Made by a program: the position numbers and the translations under genes
Notes under the pieces: generated by a model
The model's database searches: none
What the model saw: only the letters and a program-made list of their open reading frames with translations
Told to the model about the DNA's origin: nothing
Assembly (NCBI RefSeq): GCF_000369045.1
Contig: NZ_KB849796.1
Coordinates: forward strand, 319,529-383,528
Direction of reading: 5' to 3'
Origin: Acinetobacter pittii ATCC 19004 = CIP 70.29
GTDB taxonomy: Bacteria > Pseudomonadota > Gammaproteobacteria > Pseudomonadales > Moraxellaceae
DNA: 64,000 bases
Shown here: positions 54,676 through 63,978 of the stretch, piece by piece
Layout: every line of letters starts with the position of its first letter
Numbering within the stretch: position 1 is the stretch's first letter

Positions 54676-55215
54676 ATGAACGAACAAGACATTTTAAACT
54701 TCTGGTTTTCTCCTGAACACCGTTCACTTTGGTTTGCAAAAAGTGATGATTTTGACAAAAAAATCCGTGAAAATTTTTCTGATGTTCATCGACAGGCAAC
54801 TCAAGCAGAACTCTGGTCTTGGCGAAAAACAGCAGAAGGTCGTTTGGCAGAGATTATTGTACTAGACCAGTTTTCTCGCAACATCTATCGTGATCAGCCC
54901 CAATCTTTTGCCTATGACAGCTTGGCATTAGCTTTGGCACAAGAAGCAATTAGTTTGCAACTCGATGCACAGCTTAATCCAGAGCAACGCTCTTTTTTAT
55001 ATATGCCGTTTATGCATAGTGAATCAAAATTGATCCATGAATTTGCCTTGAAACTATTTCAACGTCTTGGCAATGAAATTAACTTAAGCTTTGAAAAAAA
55101 GCATAAAGTCATTATTGATCGCTTTGGACGCTATCCTCATCGCAATACCATTCTTGGACGTGTTTCTACTCCAGAGGAAACCGAATTTTTATTAGAACCG
55201 AACAGTAGTTTTTAA
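54676..55215 (+). CDS. DUF924 family protein
   Basis: A 179-residue cytoplasmic helical protein of the DUF924 (YPO4074-like, TPR-like fold) family. Signs are ILNFWFSPEHRSLWFAKSDDFD, WRKTAEGRLAEIIVLDQFSRNIYRD, FLYMPFMHSESKLIHEFALKLF, and DRFGRYPHRNTILGR near the C-terminus. The molecular function is unknown. It is followed by a 60-bp gap and then a lipoprotein gene. Confidence 0.88.
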   Translation: MNEQDILNFWFSPEHRSLWFAKSDDFDKKIRENFSDVHRQATQAELWSWRKTAEGRLAEIIVLDQFSRNIYRDQPQSFAYDSLALALAQEAISLQLDAQLNPEQRSFLYMPFMHSESKLIHEFALKLFQRLGNEINLSFEKKHKVIIDRFGRYPHRNTILGRVSTPEETEFLLEPNSSF

Positions 55216-55275
55216 AGCTTCTTAATTTTTTAATGCTGAGTCATCTTTGTTTTAATACTCAGCTGGGAGTTCACC

Positions 55276-55839
55276 ATGAAATATCTCTCTCTTTGTTTAG
55301 CATTAGGCACTGCCTTAACTTTAACTGCTTGTGCGACGACTCCAAGTAAACCAAAAACCTTTGATCAACTTGGCCAGTTTTCCGCATACCCTTTAAATGC
55401 GCAAACGTTTCGTATTAGTTTCCAAGCCGATCCGAATATGAGTTACGGTGCAGCTGAAGAAATCACTTTGGTAAAATCAGCACAAACGACCGTGCAAAAA
55501 GGTTTCCGCTTTTTTAAAGTACTGAATGACCCAAGTAACCAAAGTCAGAAACCACCACGTCAGGCTGTGGTTTATCCATCTGCGCCGAGCTTTTATCCTT
55601 ATGGCTATGGTCGTCGCTATCCGGGTTTCTGGCATGATCCGTTCTATGATTTCCCACAAGTGGTCAATATCGACCCTGTTCAAGTGTCGTATACTATTGA
55701 ATGTTATCGGGATCAAAAGCAGGCTCCTCAAGACGCTTTTGATGCAAGCTTGATCTTGAAATCACTCGGACAAAAATATGGATTGAGTCCGACAGGAGAG
55801 CTGTTGCCACCGCCCGAGCCTCCAGTAAAACAAAAATGA
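55276..55839 (+). CDS. Lipoprotein, conserved, unknown function
   Basis: A 187-residue lipoprotein. The signal MKYLSLCLALGTALTLTAC has lipobox LTAC (Cys 19). The mature protein has a CC0125/CC1285-like layout: FSAYPLNAQTFRISFQ, AAEEITLVKSAQTTVQKGFRFFKV, and a Tyr/Pro-rich segment PSFYPYGYGRRYPGFW. The C-terminal tail is proline-rich. GGGAG precedes the ATG. The DUF445 gene follows after 13 bp, so the two form an operon. Confidence 0.8.
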   Translation: MKYLSLCLALGTALTLTACATTPSKPKTFDQLGQFSAYPLNAQTFRISFQADPNMSYGAAEEITLVKSAQTTVQKGFRFFKVLNDPSNQSQKPPRQAVVYPSAPSFYPYGYGRRYPGFWHDPFYDFPQVVNIDPVQVSYTIECYRDQKQAPQDAFDASLILKSLGQKYGLSPTGELLPPPEPPVKQK

Positions 55840-55852
55840 ATAGGATAAATTT

Positions 55853-57163
55853 ATGAGCATGGCAGAAGAAGTTCACCACGTGCCCAGTCTTAAACGTAGT
55901 AAATATTTTGCTACCCTAGCGCTGATCATCGTCGTTGTTCTGTGGATTGCACTGATGGTAGCCGATCGTTTTCTGCCAGAGTACACAGGTTTTATTCATA
56001 TTTTAATGCTAGGAGCCGAAGCAGGTGTCGTTGGTGGTCTAGCCGATTGGTACGCGATTACAGTTCTGTTTCGGAACCCTTTTGGTAAGTTACCGATTCC
56101 TAAGTTTTTACGCGACCATACCGAGATTATTCCGCGTAACAAGGCACGCATTGCAGAGTCAATGGGCCGTTTTGTACAGGAAAATTTTCTTTCGCCTCAA
56201 GTCGTCGAAAGAAGCTTAGAAAAAACAGACTTAAGTCTCGCAATTGGTCAATGGTTGGCAAGTCCACAAAACAATACTCAAGTAGTGCAGCTCATTCAGC
56301 AAACTGTACCGAAAATTTTTGAATTTGTGAGCCAAGAGCAAATTGCTAATTTCGTGCAAAACAACAGTGTGCAATGGGTACGTAATACCCAAGTCAACAA
56401 ACTCGCCAGTGAGATGCTACGCGCGGTATTGGAAAATGATTTCCACCAAGACGTTTTACAGCGTGGTCTCGATATCGCTCATGAATGGGTCGTACAAAAT
56501 CCAGATAAAACTCGTGAATTAACCCGAAAAATGTTTAAAGCACTAGGCGTCTGGTCACTTGCAAGAGGTGCAAGCTGGATTGGAATTGATGTTCAACAAC
56601 GTACCATCGACTCATTGGTTGAAAAAGTAGAATCGATGCTGGCAGACCATGAACACCCATGGCGGCAAGAAATTGAAACCATTGCACATTCACTCATGCT
56701 GGAACTAGCGAAACCCGATAGTGTTGCCAGTCAACGTCTTAACAGTGGTAAAGATGCGCTCCTTGATAGTCCTCAAGTTCTAAATTTTATTAGTGGTGCT
56801 GTTACCATTTTGTGTGATGCCATTAAAGAAGATTTAATGAAAGAAGACTCTGGCATTGCAATGAATCTGCGAGCTGCCATTCAGCAGCTCGGTGAAAACC
56901 TTGTTCAAAATGTAAAAGTACGTGAAGTTCTCAACAAAGAAATGACAGGACTTGCCATGAATTTTACGGATCAATATAGCCATAAAATCATACGCTATGT
57001 GAGTGAACGCATTCATGAATGGGATTCACGTGAAATGATCGGGAAAATTGAAAATGAAGTCGGTGGCGACTTGCACATGATCCGAGTAAATGGTGTGGTA
57101 GTGGGTGCATTTATTGGTTTGACACTCGGTGTAATTCGGGCAGTGATTGAGTCAATTTTATAA
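55853..57163 (+). CDS. DUF445 family membrane protein
   Basis: A 436-residue protein with one N-terminal membrane helix (about residues 20-42), a second hydrophobic segment (HILMLGAEAGVVGGLADWYAITVLF), a long helical body, and a C-terminal hydrophobic anchor (VVVGAFIGLTLGVIRAVIESIL). GGLADWYAITVLFRNPFGKLPIPK...IIPRNKARIAESMGRFV is the DUF445 signature (YjiN type). Function is unknown; it is membrane-anchored at both ends. AGGAT lies seven bases before the ATG. Confidence 0.88.
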   Translation: MSMAEEVHHVPSLKRSKYFATLALIIVVVLWIALMVADRFLPEYTGFIHILMLGAEAGVVGGLADWYAITVLFRNPFGKLPIPKFLRDHTEIIPRNKARIAESMGRFVQENFLSPQVVERSLEKTDLSLAIGQWLASPQNNTQVVQLIQQTVPKIFEFVSQEQIANFVQNNSVQWVRNTQVNKLASEMLRAVLENDFHQDVLQRGLDIAHEWVVQNPDKTRELTRKMFKALGVWSLARGASWIGIDVQQRTIDSLVEKVESMLADHEHPWRQEIETIAHSLMLELAKPDSVASQRLNSGKDALLDSPQVLNFISGAVTILCDAIKEDLMKEDSGIAMNLRAAIQQLGENLVQNVKVREVLNKEMTGLAMNFTDQYSHKIIRYVSERIHEWDSREMIGKIENEVGGDLHMIRVNGVVVGAFIGLTLGVIRAVIESIL

Positions 57164-57191
57164 CTTTAAATATTTTTAATAAGAGAACAAT

Positions 57192-58346
57192 ATGCTTCAG
57201 CTACAGTCAAAATTGACCACTCAAGGCGTGACTATTTTTAGTACCATGACGGCACTGGCACATCGTCTAGGTGCACTCAACCTGTCACAAGGCTTTCCAG
57301 ATTTTCCGGCGCCACAAGCCTTACTTGAAGCCTTATCTCAAGCGACTTTAGCTGGACATAATCAGTACCCACCTGGCGATGGTATTCTCGGTTTAAGGGA
57401 GCAACTCGCTTTACAATTTCAGCAGCGTGACCAAATTCAACTTGATCCTGTTACTCAAATCACGATTACTCCCGGCGCAACCATTGCAATTTTTTGTGCC
57501 ATACAAGCGTGCATCAATGCAGGTGATGAAGTCATTATTTTTGACCCAAGTTATGATAGCTATGGCCCTTCTGTCGAGTTAGCAGGCGGCAAAGCGGTTC
57601 ATATTGCCCTGCAAGCACCTGACTTTAAGGTGAACTGGCAACAAGTTAAAGATCTGATCAATGACAAAACCCGTATGATTGTGGTGAATACGCCCCATAA
57701 TCCAACCGGTACAATCTGGGCAAAACAAGACTGGTTAGAACTCATTGAACTGATTCAAGATAAAAATATTCTGGTTTTATCCGATGAGGTCTATGAACAC
57801 TTAGTTTTTGATGGTCAACAACACTTTAGCGCATTGCATTTTCCAGAGCTCAGAGAGCGTAGTTTTGTGATTGGTTCTTTTGGAAAAACCTTTCACGTGA
57901 CAGGATGGAAAACGGGTTACTGCGTCGCTTCACCTGAGCTAATGCGTTTATTCCGCCAGATTTATCAATATGCGAATTTCTGTGGCACGACTCCTTGTCA
58001 GATTGCCCTAGCGCAATATATGGAGCAACATCCAGAACATATTCAAGAACTTTCTCAGTTTTACCAAACGAAAAGAGATCGATTTAATCAGGCAATTCAC
58101 AATAGCCGTTTTTTACTAAAACCATCTCAAGGTACTTATTTCCAAAATCTTGATTATAGTCAAATTAGACCTGACTTAAACGATGTGGAAATGTGCCAGT
58201 TTCTTGCCGAGCAACACAAGATTGTGGCAATTCCAGTTTCGGTTTTCTACCAGCAAGCCCCTGAGTCTTTACGCTTGATTCGATTCTGCTTTGCTAAAAA
58301 TGATGAGACTCTGCAAAAAGCAGGAGAAATTTTAAATCAATGTTAA
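57192..58346 (+). CDS. Pyridoxal-phosphate aminotransferase, methionine-type (YbdL-like)
   Basis: A 384-residue class I/II aminotransferase. Seen are the substrate region LNLSQGFPDFPAP, YPPGDGILGLREQLA, ITPGATIAIFCAI, the PLP-contacting VVNTPHNPTGT and LSDEVYEHLVF, the Schiff-base lysine in GSFGKTFHVTGWKTGY, and the carboxylate-binding RLIRFCFAK. The sequence is closest in pattern to E. coli YbdL, which uses methionine and aromatic amino acids. Kynurenine aminotransferase is an alternative. It follows the DUF445 gene after 28 bp. Confidence 0.88.
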   Translation: MLQLQSKLTTQGVTIFSTMTALAHRLGALNLSQGFPDFPAPQALLEALSQATLAGHNQYPPGDGILGLREQLALQFQQRDQIQLDPVTQITITPGATIAIFCAIQACINAGDEVIIFDPSYDSYGPSVELAGGKAVHIALQAPDFKVNWQQVKDLINDKTRMIVVNTPHNPTGTIWAKQDWLELIELIQDKNILVLSDEVYEHLVFDGQQHFSALHFPELRERSFVIGSFGKTFHVTGWKTGYCVASPELMRLFRQIYQYANFCGTTPCQIALAQYMEQHPEHIQELSQFYQTKRDRFNQAIHNSRFLLKPSQGTYFQNLDYSQIRPDLNDVEMCQFLAEQHKIVAIPVSVFYQQAPESLRLIRFCFAKNDETLQKAGEILNQC

Positions 58347-58452
58347 TAAATTTAGCCACTTAGCACTGTAAAAATACTACAAGTCATTCGCTCCAACTAT
58401 GCTAAGTTGAATATCCGCCCCGCTCATCAAAGAGATGGGCGATGGAGAACAC

Positions 58453-59820
58453 ATGCCACCAAGACAGTCCTTAATTCAACAGCAAAATCTATGGAAAACA
58501 TTTTTTGTTTTCTTGCTACCCTTGATTGCAACCAATATTTTGCAGAACTTGTCGGGAACTATTAACACCATCTTTGTTGGTCAAATGATGGGAGTAGATG
58601 CAATTGCGGCAGTTTCTGTATATTTCCCTATCTTATTTTTACTACTCGCTTTTATTATTGGGATTTCAACGGGTACTACTGTTTTAGTAGGGCAAGCATG
58701 GGGTGCGCAAAATATAGAGAAAGTCCAAAGTGTGGTCGGTTCTACCCTGTTTATGACCATCATTGGTGGAATTATTACCGCGATTCTTGGTGTGTTTTTC
58801 GCCCATGATATTTTGGAGCTTTTAGGTACAGATCCCAAGGTAATGCATCTTGCTTTGCCTTATGTACAATGGATGTTGGCGGGTAGTCCACTTCTGTTCG
58901 TCTATATTATCTATACCTCAATTTTACGTGGAGTGGGAGACAGTACGACCCCTTTACTGGCCCTCGCTTTAACCAGTGTCATCGGTGTAACTATTACACC
59001 AATTCTTCTCAAAGGTTATTTTGGCTTTCCTGCCCTAGGGATTATTGCTCCTGCTATAGCATCAATTATTAGTTATATCGCAATATTAATTTTTCTCGCG
59101 ATTTATCTTAACAAGAAAAATCATTCGCTTCGGCCGAATCGTCAGCTTCTGCAACATATCCGTCATAATCCAGAACTGAGCAAAATCATTTTACGCTTAG
59201 GCGTCCCAACGGGTATTCAAATGATTACGACCTCAATGGCGGGTTTAGTTATTGTTGGGTTGGTTAACCATTATGGTTCACATGCTACAGCAGCGTATGG
59301 TGCAGTGAATCAGGTGCTCAACTACATTCAGTTTCCAGCGATTTCGATCTCCATCGCAGCCTCAATTTTTGCAGCGCAAGCGATTGGTGCGGGTAAATCA
59401 GATCTATTAGCGCGAGTAACCCGTACGGCTCTGGGAATGAACTTTTTATTTACAGGTGCCTTAATTGCACTTGGTTATCTATTTTCAAAATATTTAATGG
59501 CTTTGTTTATTACCGACCCAACTGTGGTGGTGTTAGGTCAACAGCTTTTGTTTATTGTACTTTGGGCGATTTTATTCTTTGGTGCAGGTGCCATTTTTGC
59601 ATCTATCATGCGTGCGAGCGGTACCGTGACTGTTCCAATGCTGATTAACATCTCTGCCATTTTATTTATTGAAATTCCATGCGCTTACTGGTTTAGCTCA
59701 ATGTGGGGACTTAAAGGCATTTGGGTTGCGTATGCCTTGGCATTTGTCAGTCTATGTATTATTCAAGGCTTGTATTATCAATTTATCTGGAAGAAAAAGA
59801 CGATCAAAGTTCTTATTTAG
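58453..59820 (+). CDS. MATE-family efflux transporter
   Basis: A 455-residue inner-membrane antiporter with about 12 helices in two homologous halves. Signs are LPLIATNILQNLSGTINTIFVGQMMG in the first half and RLGVPTGIQMITTSMAGLVIVGLVNHYG in the second. GISTGTTVLVGQAWGAQN and ASIFAAQAIGAGKSD are the matching loops. Such pumps export drugs or metabolites with Na+ or H+; the substrate is unknown. ATG 58453 has GGAG five bases upstream and is chosen over ATG 58435. It stands alone before a terminator. Confidence 0.9.
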   Translation: MPPRQSLIQQQNLWKTFFVFLLPLIATNILQNLSGTINTIFVGQMMGVDAIAAVSVYFPILFLLLAFIIGISTGTTVLVGQAWGAQNIEKVQSVVGSTLFMTIIGGIITAILGVFFAHDILELLGTDPKVMHLALPYVQWMLAGSPLLFVYIIYTSILRGVGDSTTPLLALALTSVIGVTITPILLKGYFGFPALGIIAPAIASIISYIAILIFLAIYLNKKNHSLRPNRQLLQHIRHNPELSKIILRLGVPTGIQMITTSMAGLVIVGLVNHYGSHATAAYGAVNQVLNYIQFPAISISIAASIFAAQAIGAGKSDLLARVTRTALGMNFLFTGALIALGYLFSKYLMALFITDPTVVVLGQQLLFIVLWAILFFGAGAIFASIMRASGTVTVPMLINISAILFIEIPCAYWFSSMWGLKGIWVAYALAFVSLCIIQGLYYQFIWKKKTIKVLI

Positions 59821-59837
59821 AACCATCCAAGCCACAT

Positions 59838-59868
59838 AAAAAAAGCCATCATTTGATGGCTTTTTTTA
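59838..59868. terminator. Bidirectional terminator
   Basis: AAAGCCATC-ATTT-GATGGCTTT with A- and T-runs, between the convergent MATE and SDR genes. Confidence 0.92.
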
Positions 59869-59877
59869 ATTTGAATC

Positions 59878-60711
59878 TTATTTCATCCATTTGGTCACAA
59901 CGGTTGAAGCACGTTGATATCCTGTTGGGAACAAACGCTGCAATGCATCAAGAAATTTTGCATCACTACCAATCAATAAACGGCGTTTATTTTTCAAAAC
60001 GGCATCCAGGATTTGACGTGCCGCTTCTTCTGGTGGGGTACGTAGGAACTTATCAAAGTTTTGAATCGATTTAGCTGGGTCCATACCTAAAGTACTCAAG
60101 CTATCACTCATTTTTGCAGCTTTAGCAATATTGGTGCGAATTCCCCCCGGATGTACGCACAAAGAACTCACGCCACTTTTTTCAATATCCAACTCTTGGC
60201 GTAACGATTCGGTAAAGCCGCGTACAGCAAATTTAGTTGCATTATAGCCAGATTGGGTTGGTTGAGCAGTCAGACCAAATAAGCTCGAGATGTTAATAAT
60301 ATGCCCATCTTGAGTTTGCTTAATGAACGGTAAAAATTCTTTAGTACCATATACAACACCCCAGAAGTTAATCCCAACAATCCACTCTAAATCTTCGTAG
60401 GTTGCGCCTTCAACAGTCGAACCTAACGCAACGCCAGCATTGTTAAAAATCAGGTTAACAGAACCATGATCTTGCACAGTTTCTTGCGCCCACTGTTTTA
60501 CCGCTTCACGGTCAGACACATCAAGCTTTTTGGTGGTAACAGTAATATTGCTGTACGGCTTTAAAAGCTCGACAGTTTGTTGTAATCCTTTTTCATTAAT
60601 ATCACTCAACGAAAGATGGCAGCCCTGTTTTGCCAAAAGAATTGCTAACTGTTGCCCAATGCCAGAACCCGCGCCCGTAATTGCAGCGACTTTGTTTTTA
60701 AAATTTTTCAT
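59878..60711 (-). CDS. Short-chain dehydrogenase/reductase
   Basis: A 277-residue classical SDR. The cofactor motif is AAITGAGSGIGQQLA, with SLSDIN after strand 2. The structural NNAGV motif is IFNNAGVALG. The catalytic set is Ser in INISSLFGL, then YNATK (Tyr and Lys). Substrate loop HPGGIRTNIA follows. The likely substrate is an alcohol or ketone of unknown identity. ATG 60711 has AAGGA upstream; the frame opens 13 codons earlier. It diverges from a TetR-type gene, with an operator palindrome over its promoter, so that regulator probably controls it. Confidence 0.9.
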   Translation of the reverse strand: MKNFKNKVAAITGAGSGIGQQLAILLAKQGCHLSLSDINEKGLQQTVELLKPYSNITVTTKKLDVSDREAVKQWAQETVQDHGSVNLIFNNAGVALGSTVEGATYEDLEWIVGINFWGVVYGTKEFLPFIKQTQDGHIINISSLFGLTAQPTQSGYNATKFAVRGFTESLRQELDIEKSGVSSLCVHPGGIRTNIAKAAKMSDSLSTLGMDPAKSIQNFDKFLRTPPEEAARQILDAVLKNKRRLLIGSDAKFLDALQRLFPTGYQRASTVVTKWMK

Positions 60712-60774
60712 TGTCCATCCTTTGTTTTTCGTTTTGCACAACCGGTTCATTGCATGTGCACTTTAGACACCTTC

Positions 60775-60803
60775 AATATAATTTTGACAATACACATTGT
60801 CAA
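60775..60803 (-). promoter_or_regulatory. SDR promoter
   Basis: On the minus strand a perfect -35 TTGACA (60803-60798) and TATATT (60780-60775) are separated by exactly 17 bp. Transcription would start about 55 bp before the SDR ATG. Confidence 0.75.
60784..60803. promoter_or_regulatory. Operator palindrome for the TetR-type regulator
   Basis: TTGACAAT and ATTGTCAA form a perfect 8-bp inverted repeat around ACAC. It covers the -35 and spacer of the SDR promoter. The plus strand also has TTGACA here, so a divergent promoter may be covered as well. Confidence 0.72.
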
Positions 60804-60921
60804 TATAGTACACTGTAATTTCAGATAGAATGGCACAATTCTGCTGAGGGCTTTATCATAGTGAGCATATTTGGCTAAAACCTATAAATTAGGAAACCAT
60901 TCTTCAGGAAACAATTTATTT

Positions 60922-61593
60922 ATGGCGACTAACGACTCAACCAGTAAAAAGAAAACAAAAAGTGTGAGTAAAGAACGTCAGTTCAAAGGGTTATCTCTAT
61001 CTGAACGTAAAGAGGCACGCCGTGAAAAGCTGATTGAAGCGGGTATTGCAACCTACGGAACCCTTGGTTTTTTTTCAGTGACGGTAAAAGATGTCTGCCA
61101 AGAGGCAAAACTCACCGAACGTTATTTTTATGAATCATTTAAAAAGAGTGAAGATTTATTCCAAACCATCTTTTTAAAAATGATTGAAGAATTACAGCAA
61201 AATCTGATGCAAGCCGTGATTAAAGCTGCCCCCGATCCAGAAAAAATGGTTGATGCAGGTTTAAGAGCACTGCTGACGACATTAAAAGATGACCCCAGAT
61301 TAGCTCGTATTGTCTATGTCGACGCAGTCTTGGTACAAGAATTACATAATCAAGCCACCATTCAAGAAACACTTGCGCAATTTGATCGCATGATTCAAGC
61401 CTTTGTTATGCTGACCATGCCCCAAATTCAGCACCATGAAAATGAGCTGTCTTTAATCGCAACTGGTTTGAATGGATATGTCACTCAAATTGCAATTCGA
61501 TGGGTGATGGGAGGGTTTGAGCAGTCTCTTGAGCAGGTTTTAACTGCATGCCGTATCGTTTTCTTATCTTTATTAGCTCAAGTTTCAAAATAA
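60922..61593 (+). CDS. TetR/AcrR-family transcriptional regulator
   Basis: A regulator of about 223 residues. After a basic N-terminal tail (STSKKKTKSVSKERQ) comes the helix-turn-helix domain (RREKLIEAGIATYGTLGFFSVTVKDVCQEAKLTERYFYESF). The C-terminal ligand-binding domain follows, from about residue 85. The ligand is unknown. The start is taken at ATG 60922 with AGGAA some distance upstream; the frame is open from a TTG at 60871. Divergent from the SDR gene, with a shared operator between. Confidence 0.85.
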   Translation: MATNDSTSKKKTKSVSKERQFKGLSLSERKEARREKLIEAGIATYGTLGFFSVTVKDVCQEAKLTERYFYESFKKSEDLFQTIFLKMIEELQQNLMQAVIKAAPDPEKMVDAGLRALLTTLKDDPRLARIVYVDAVLVQELHNQATIQETLAQFDRMIQAFVMLTMPQIQHHENELSLIATGLNGYVTQIAIRWVMGGFEQSLEQVLTACRIVFLSLLAQVSK

Positions 61594-61687
61594 TATTAAA
61601 GTTTTTTGACAGCTAAAAATGTGAAAAAATAGCGAAGCAATTAAGGTGATAACCTATTGAATGATTTTAGAAAGTTTGAGGCTTAGA

Positions 61688-61726
61688 TGTCATAATTTGG
61701 TCATACCTTTGCCGTAGTTTTGTCAC
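61688..61726 (+). promoter_or_regulatory. Distal Pho half-site array
   Basis: TGTCAT at 61688, GGTCAT at 61699 and TGTCAC at 61721 lie in one 11-bp phase, with one position (61710) degenerate. This spacing is that of PhoB direct-repeat binding. Confidence 0.6.
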
Positions 61727-61787
61727 AAATTATTGCTAAATTCATTTTTATAGACTTTTCTGCAATGAAATTGTCATAATTAATCTT

Positions 61788-61804
61788 TGTAATAAGCCTG
61801 TCAT
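61788..61804 (+). promoter_or_regulatory. Proximal Pho box of phoB
   Basis: TGTAAT at 61788 and TGTCAT at 61799 are exactly 11 bp apart. A further TGTCAT lies at 61772. A short inverted repeat (AACGGT/ACCGTT, 61813-61826) follows before the start codon. Confidence 0.65.
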
Positions 61805-61847
61805 AACTACAAAACGGTTCACCGTTAAATCTATAGGATATTGCGTT

Positions 61848-62558
61848 GTGAAAGATGACTATATTTTAATTGTCGATGATGAGCTTCCTATTCGTGAAAT
61901 GATCCATACTTCTTTGGACATGGCAGGTTTTCAGTGTTTACAGGCAGAAGATGCCAAACAGGCTCATCAAATTATCGTCGACCAACGTCCGGCGCTTATC
62001 TTGCTTGATTGGATGTTACCTGGAGGTGTAAGTGGTGTCGATTTATGTCGCCGCTTAAAACGCGATGAGAATTTAGCAGAAATTCCAGTGATTATGCTGA
62101 CCGCTCGCGGAGAAGAAGACCATAAAGTACAAGGTCTTGATGCGGGTGCAGATGATTACATGACGAAGCCTTTCTCAACACGTGAACTGGTTTCACGTAT
62201 TAAGGCAGTTCTGCGCCGCGCGAATGCATTAAGTGGTGAAAAAACAATTGATGCCAATGGTTTAATTCTTGATCCTGTAAGCCAGCGTGTTAGCTTTGGT
62301 AACAGTATTTTAGATATGGGCCCAACTGAATATCGCTTACTTGCGTTTTTTATGACCCATCCAGAACGTGCCTATACGCGTGCCCAGTTGCTCGATCAGG
62401 TATGGGGCGGTAATGTATATATTGAAGACCGCACTATCGATGTGCATATCCGTCGTTTACGTAAAGTGTTAGAACCTTTTGGTGTTGACCGATTTGTTCA
62501 GACTGTACGTGGAACTGGCTACCGTTTCTCAACACGTGCAGATTTAGCCGCAGGTTAA
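61848..62558 (+). CDS. phoB: Phosphate regulon response regulator
   Basis: OmpR-family response regulator that activates phosphate-starvation genes. The 236-residue protein has a receiver domain ([14 protein letters not shown], phosphoacceptor Asp in [21 protein letters not shown], and Lys in YMTKPFS). The winged-helix DNA-binding domain follows (about residues 130-230: [57 protein letters not shown]). The start is GTG with AGGAT upstream. phoR follows after nine bases. Pho half-sites upstream indicate autoregulation. Confidence 0.96.
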   Translation: MKDDYILIVDDELPIREMIHTSLDMAGFQCLQAEDAKQAHQIIVDQRPALILLDWMLPGGVSGVDLCRRLKRDENLAEIPVIMLTARGEEDHKVQGLDAGADDYMTKPFSTRELVSRIKAVLRRANALSGEKTIDANGLILDPVSQRVSFGNSILDMGPTEYRLLAFFMTHPERAYTRAQLLDQVWGGNVYIEDRTIDVHIRRLRKVLEPFGVDRFVQTVRGTGYRFSTRADLAAG

Positions 62559-62567
62559 CCAAGATTT

Positions 62568-63926
62568 ATGTATGAACCCTACCCCGTCCCTGAACAGGTA
62601 CGTGAACAAAAGCTTTCTCGCTACAGTAGTTTATGGACGTTTGCCAAACAAGATTTACGGCTTTTATTATTTTTTCTAATTATTGCCGGTTTAGTCGGTT
62701 TCGGTATTGGGTATTTCTGGAGCTGTATTTTTATCGCCTTCGTGGTGTTTTTTACACTCCAGTTGCGTTCTTTATATCTGGTCAATGACTGGATTGCGAA
62801 TAAACCTTATGACGTTCCTCCAAACCTTAACGGGATTTGGGGGGCATTGTTATTTAATGTTTACCGTGCTCAGCGTCAGGAACGAATTGTTCAGGCCGAA
62901 ATGGTCGGTTTAATTGACCGGGCTCAGTCTTCATTAGTTGCTCTTGCTGAAGCGGTTGTACTCATTGATGACCAACATCAAATCGAGTGGTGGAACCCTG
63001 CTGCCGAACGTTTGTTAGGAATCAGTCCTCTCGACCGTGGCCGCAACTTATTAACCATTTTACGTCAGCCTACTTTTATTGAATATTTTAACAATATTGA
63101 TCAGGCACCTGATGGGATTAAGCTGCATTCCAATTTTGATGATGACCGTTATGTACAGGTTAAGCTCACTCGATTTGGTGGAGAAAGTCGTTTATTGGTG
63201 GCTTACGATGTGACACGTATGCACAACCTTGAGCAAATGCGTAAAGACTTTGTCGACAATATTTCGCATGAACTTCGTACCCCATTAACCGTGCTCAGTG
63301 GTTATATCGAAACCTTTACCGATCAGGAAGATATTAGCCCACGCTGGAAACGTGCATTTGACCAGATGCAATCACAAACCAAACGTATGAATGCGTTGGT
63401 CAATGATTTACTACTGTTATCAAATTTAGAAAATAATAAGAAAATCGCAAAAAACCAGATTATTGAAATGCCGAGCTTAATGAATCAATTGTTTGATGAT
63501 GCTCAGGCCTACAATGCTGATTATGGACACACGCTCAATTTACATATTGATAGCCACTGTGACCTAATTGGTTCCGATATGGAAATTGCCAGCGCATTTA
63601 GTAATTTAATTACGAATGCTATCAAGTACACGCCAAAAGGTGGAACCATTACCATTGGCTGGCATGATGATGGCGAACATGCATACTTTAGTGTGCAAGA
63701 CACAGGCATCGGAATTAACCCTAAACATTTGCCACGACTGACTGAACGCTTCTATCGTGTTGATAGCGACCGTAGTCGTCAAACAGGTGGTACAGGTTTA
63801 GGCTTAGCGATTGTAAAACATGTGCTGATGCAACACGGCGCTTATTTAGATGTGCAGTCTAAAGAAAACGAAGGATCAACATTTACCGCAGTTTTTCCAA
63901 AAGAAAGACTATATAACATGACCTAA
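62568..63926 (+). CDS. phoR: Phosphate regulon sensor kinase
   Basis: Membrane-bound histidine kinase that phosphorylates PhoB when phosphate is scarce. The 452-residue protein has two closely spaced membrane helices (about residues 30-75), a linker, and a PAS domain (LVALAEAVVLIDDQHQIEWWNPAAERLLG). The HisKA domain follows (DFVDNISHELRTPLTVLSGY, phospho-His in SHELRTP). The ATPase domain closes the protein (NLITNAIKYT, VQDTGIGI, GGTGLGLAIVKH). No large periplasmic domain, as in E. coli PhoR. The ribosome site is weak, consistent with coupling to phoB. Confidence 0.96.
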   Translation: MYEPYPVPEQVREQKLSRYSSLWTFAKQDLRLLLFFLIIAGLVGFGIGYFWSCIFIAFVVFFTLQLRSLYLVNDWIANKPYDVPPNLNGIWGALLFNVYRAQRQERIVQAEMVGLIDRAQSSLVALAEAVVLIDDQHQIEWWNPAAERLLGISPLDRGRNLLTILRQPTFIEYFNNIDQAPDGIKLHSNFDDDRYVQVKLTRFGGESRLLVAYDVTRMHNLEQMRKDFVDNISHELRTPLTVLSGYIETFTDQEDISPRWKRAFDQMQSQTKRMNALVNDLLLLSNLENNKKIAKNQIIEMPSLMNQLFDDAQAYNADYGHTLNLHIDSHCDLIGSDMEIASAFSNLITNAIKYTPKGGTITIGWHDDGEHAYFSVQDTGIGINPKHLPRLTERFYRVDSDRSRQTGGTGLGLAIVKHVLMQHGAYLDVQSKENEGSTFTAVFPKERLYNMT

Positions 63927-63944
63927 AGTTGCCCTCTCACATTT

Positions 63945-63978
63945 AAAAAGCCGACTCATGAAAAGTCGGCTTTTTTGT
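63945..63978 (+). terminator. Terminator after phoR
   Basis: AAAAGCCGACT-CATGAAA-AGTCGGCTTTTTT, about 20 bp past the phoR stop. Confidence 0.92.
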
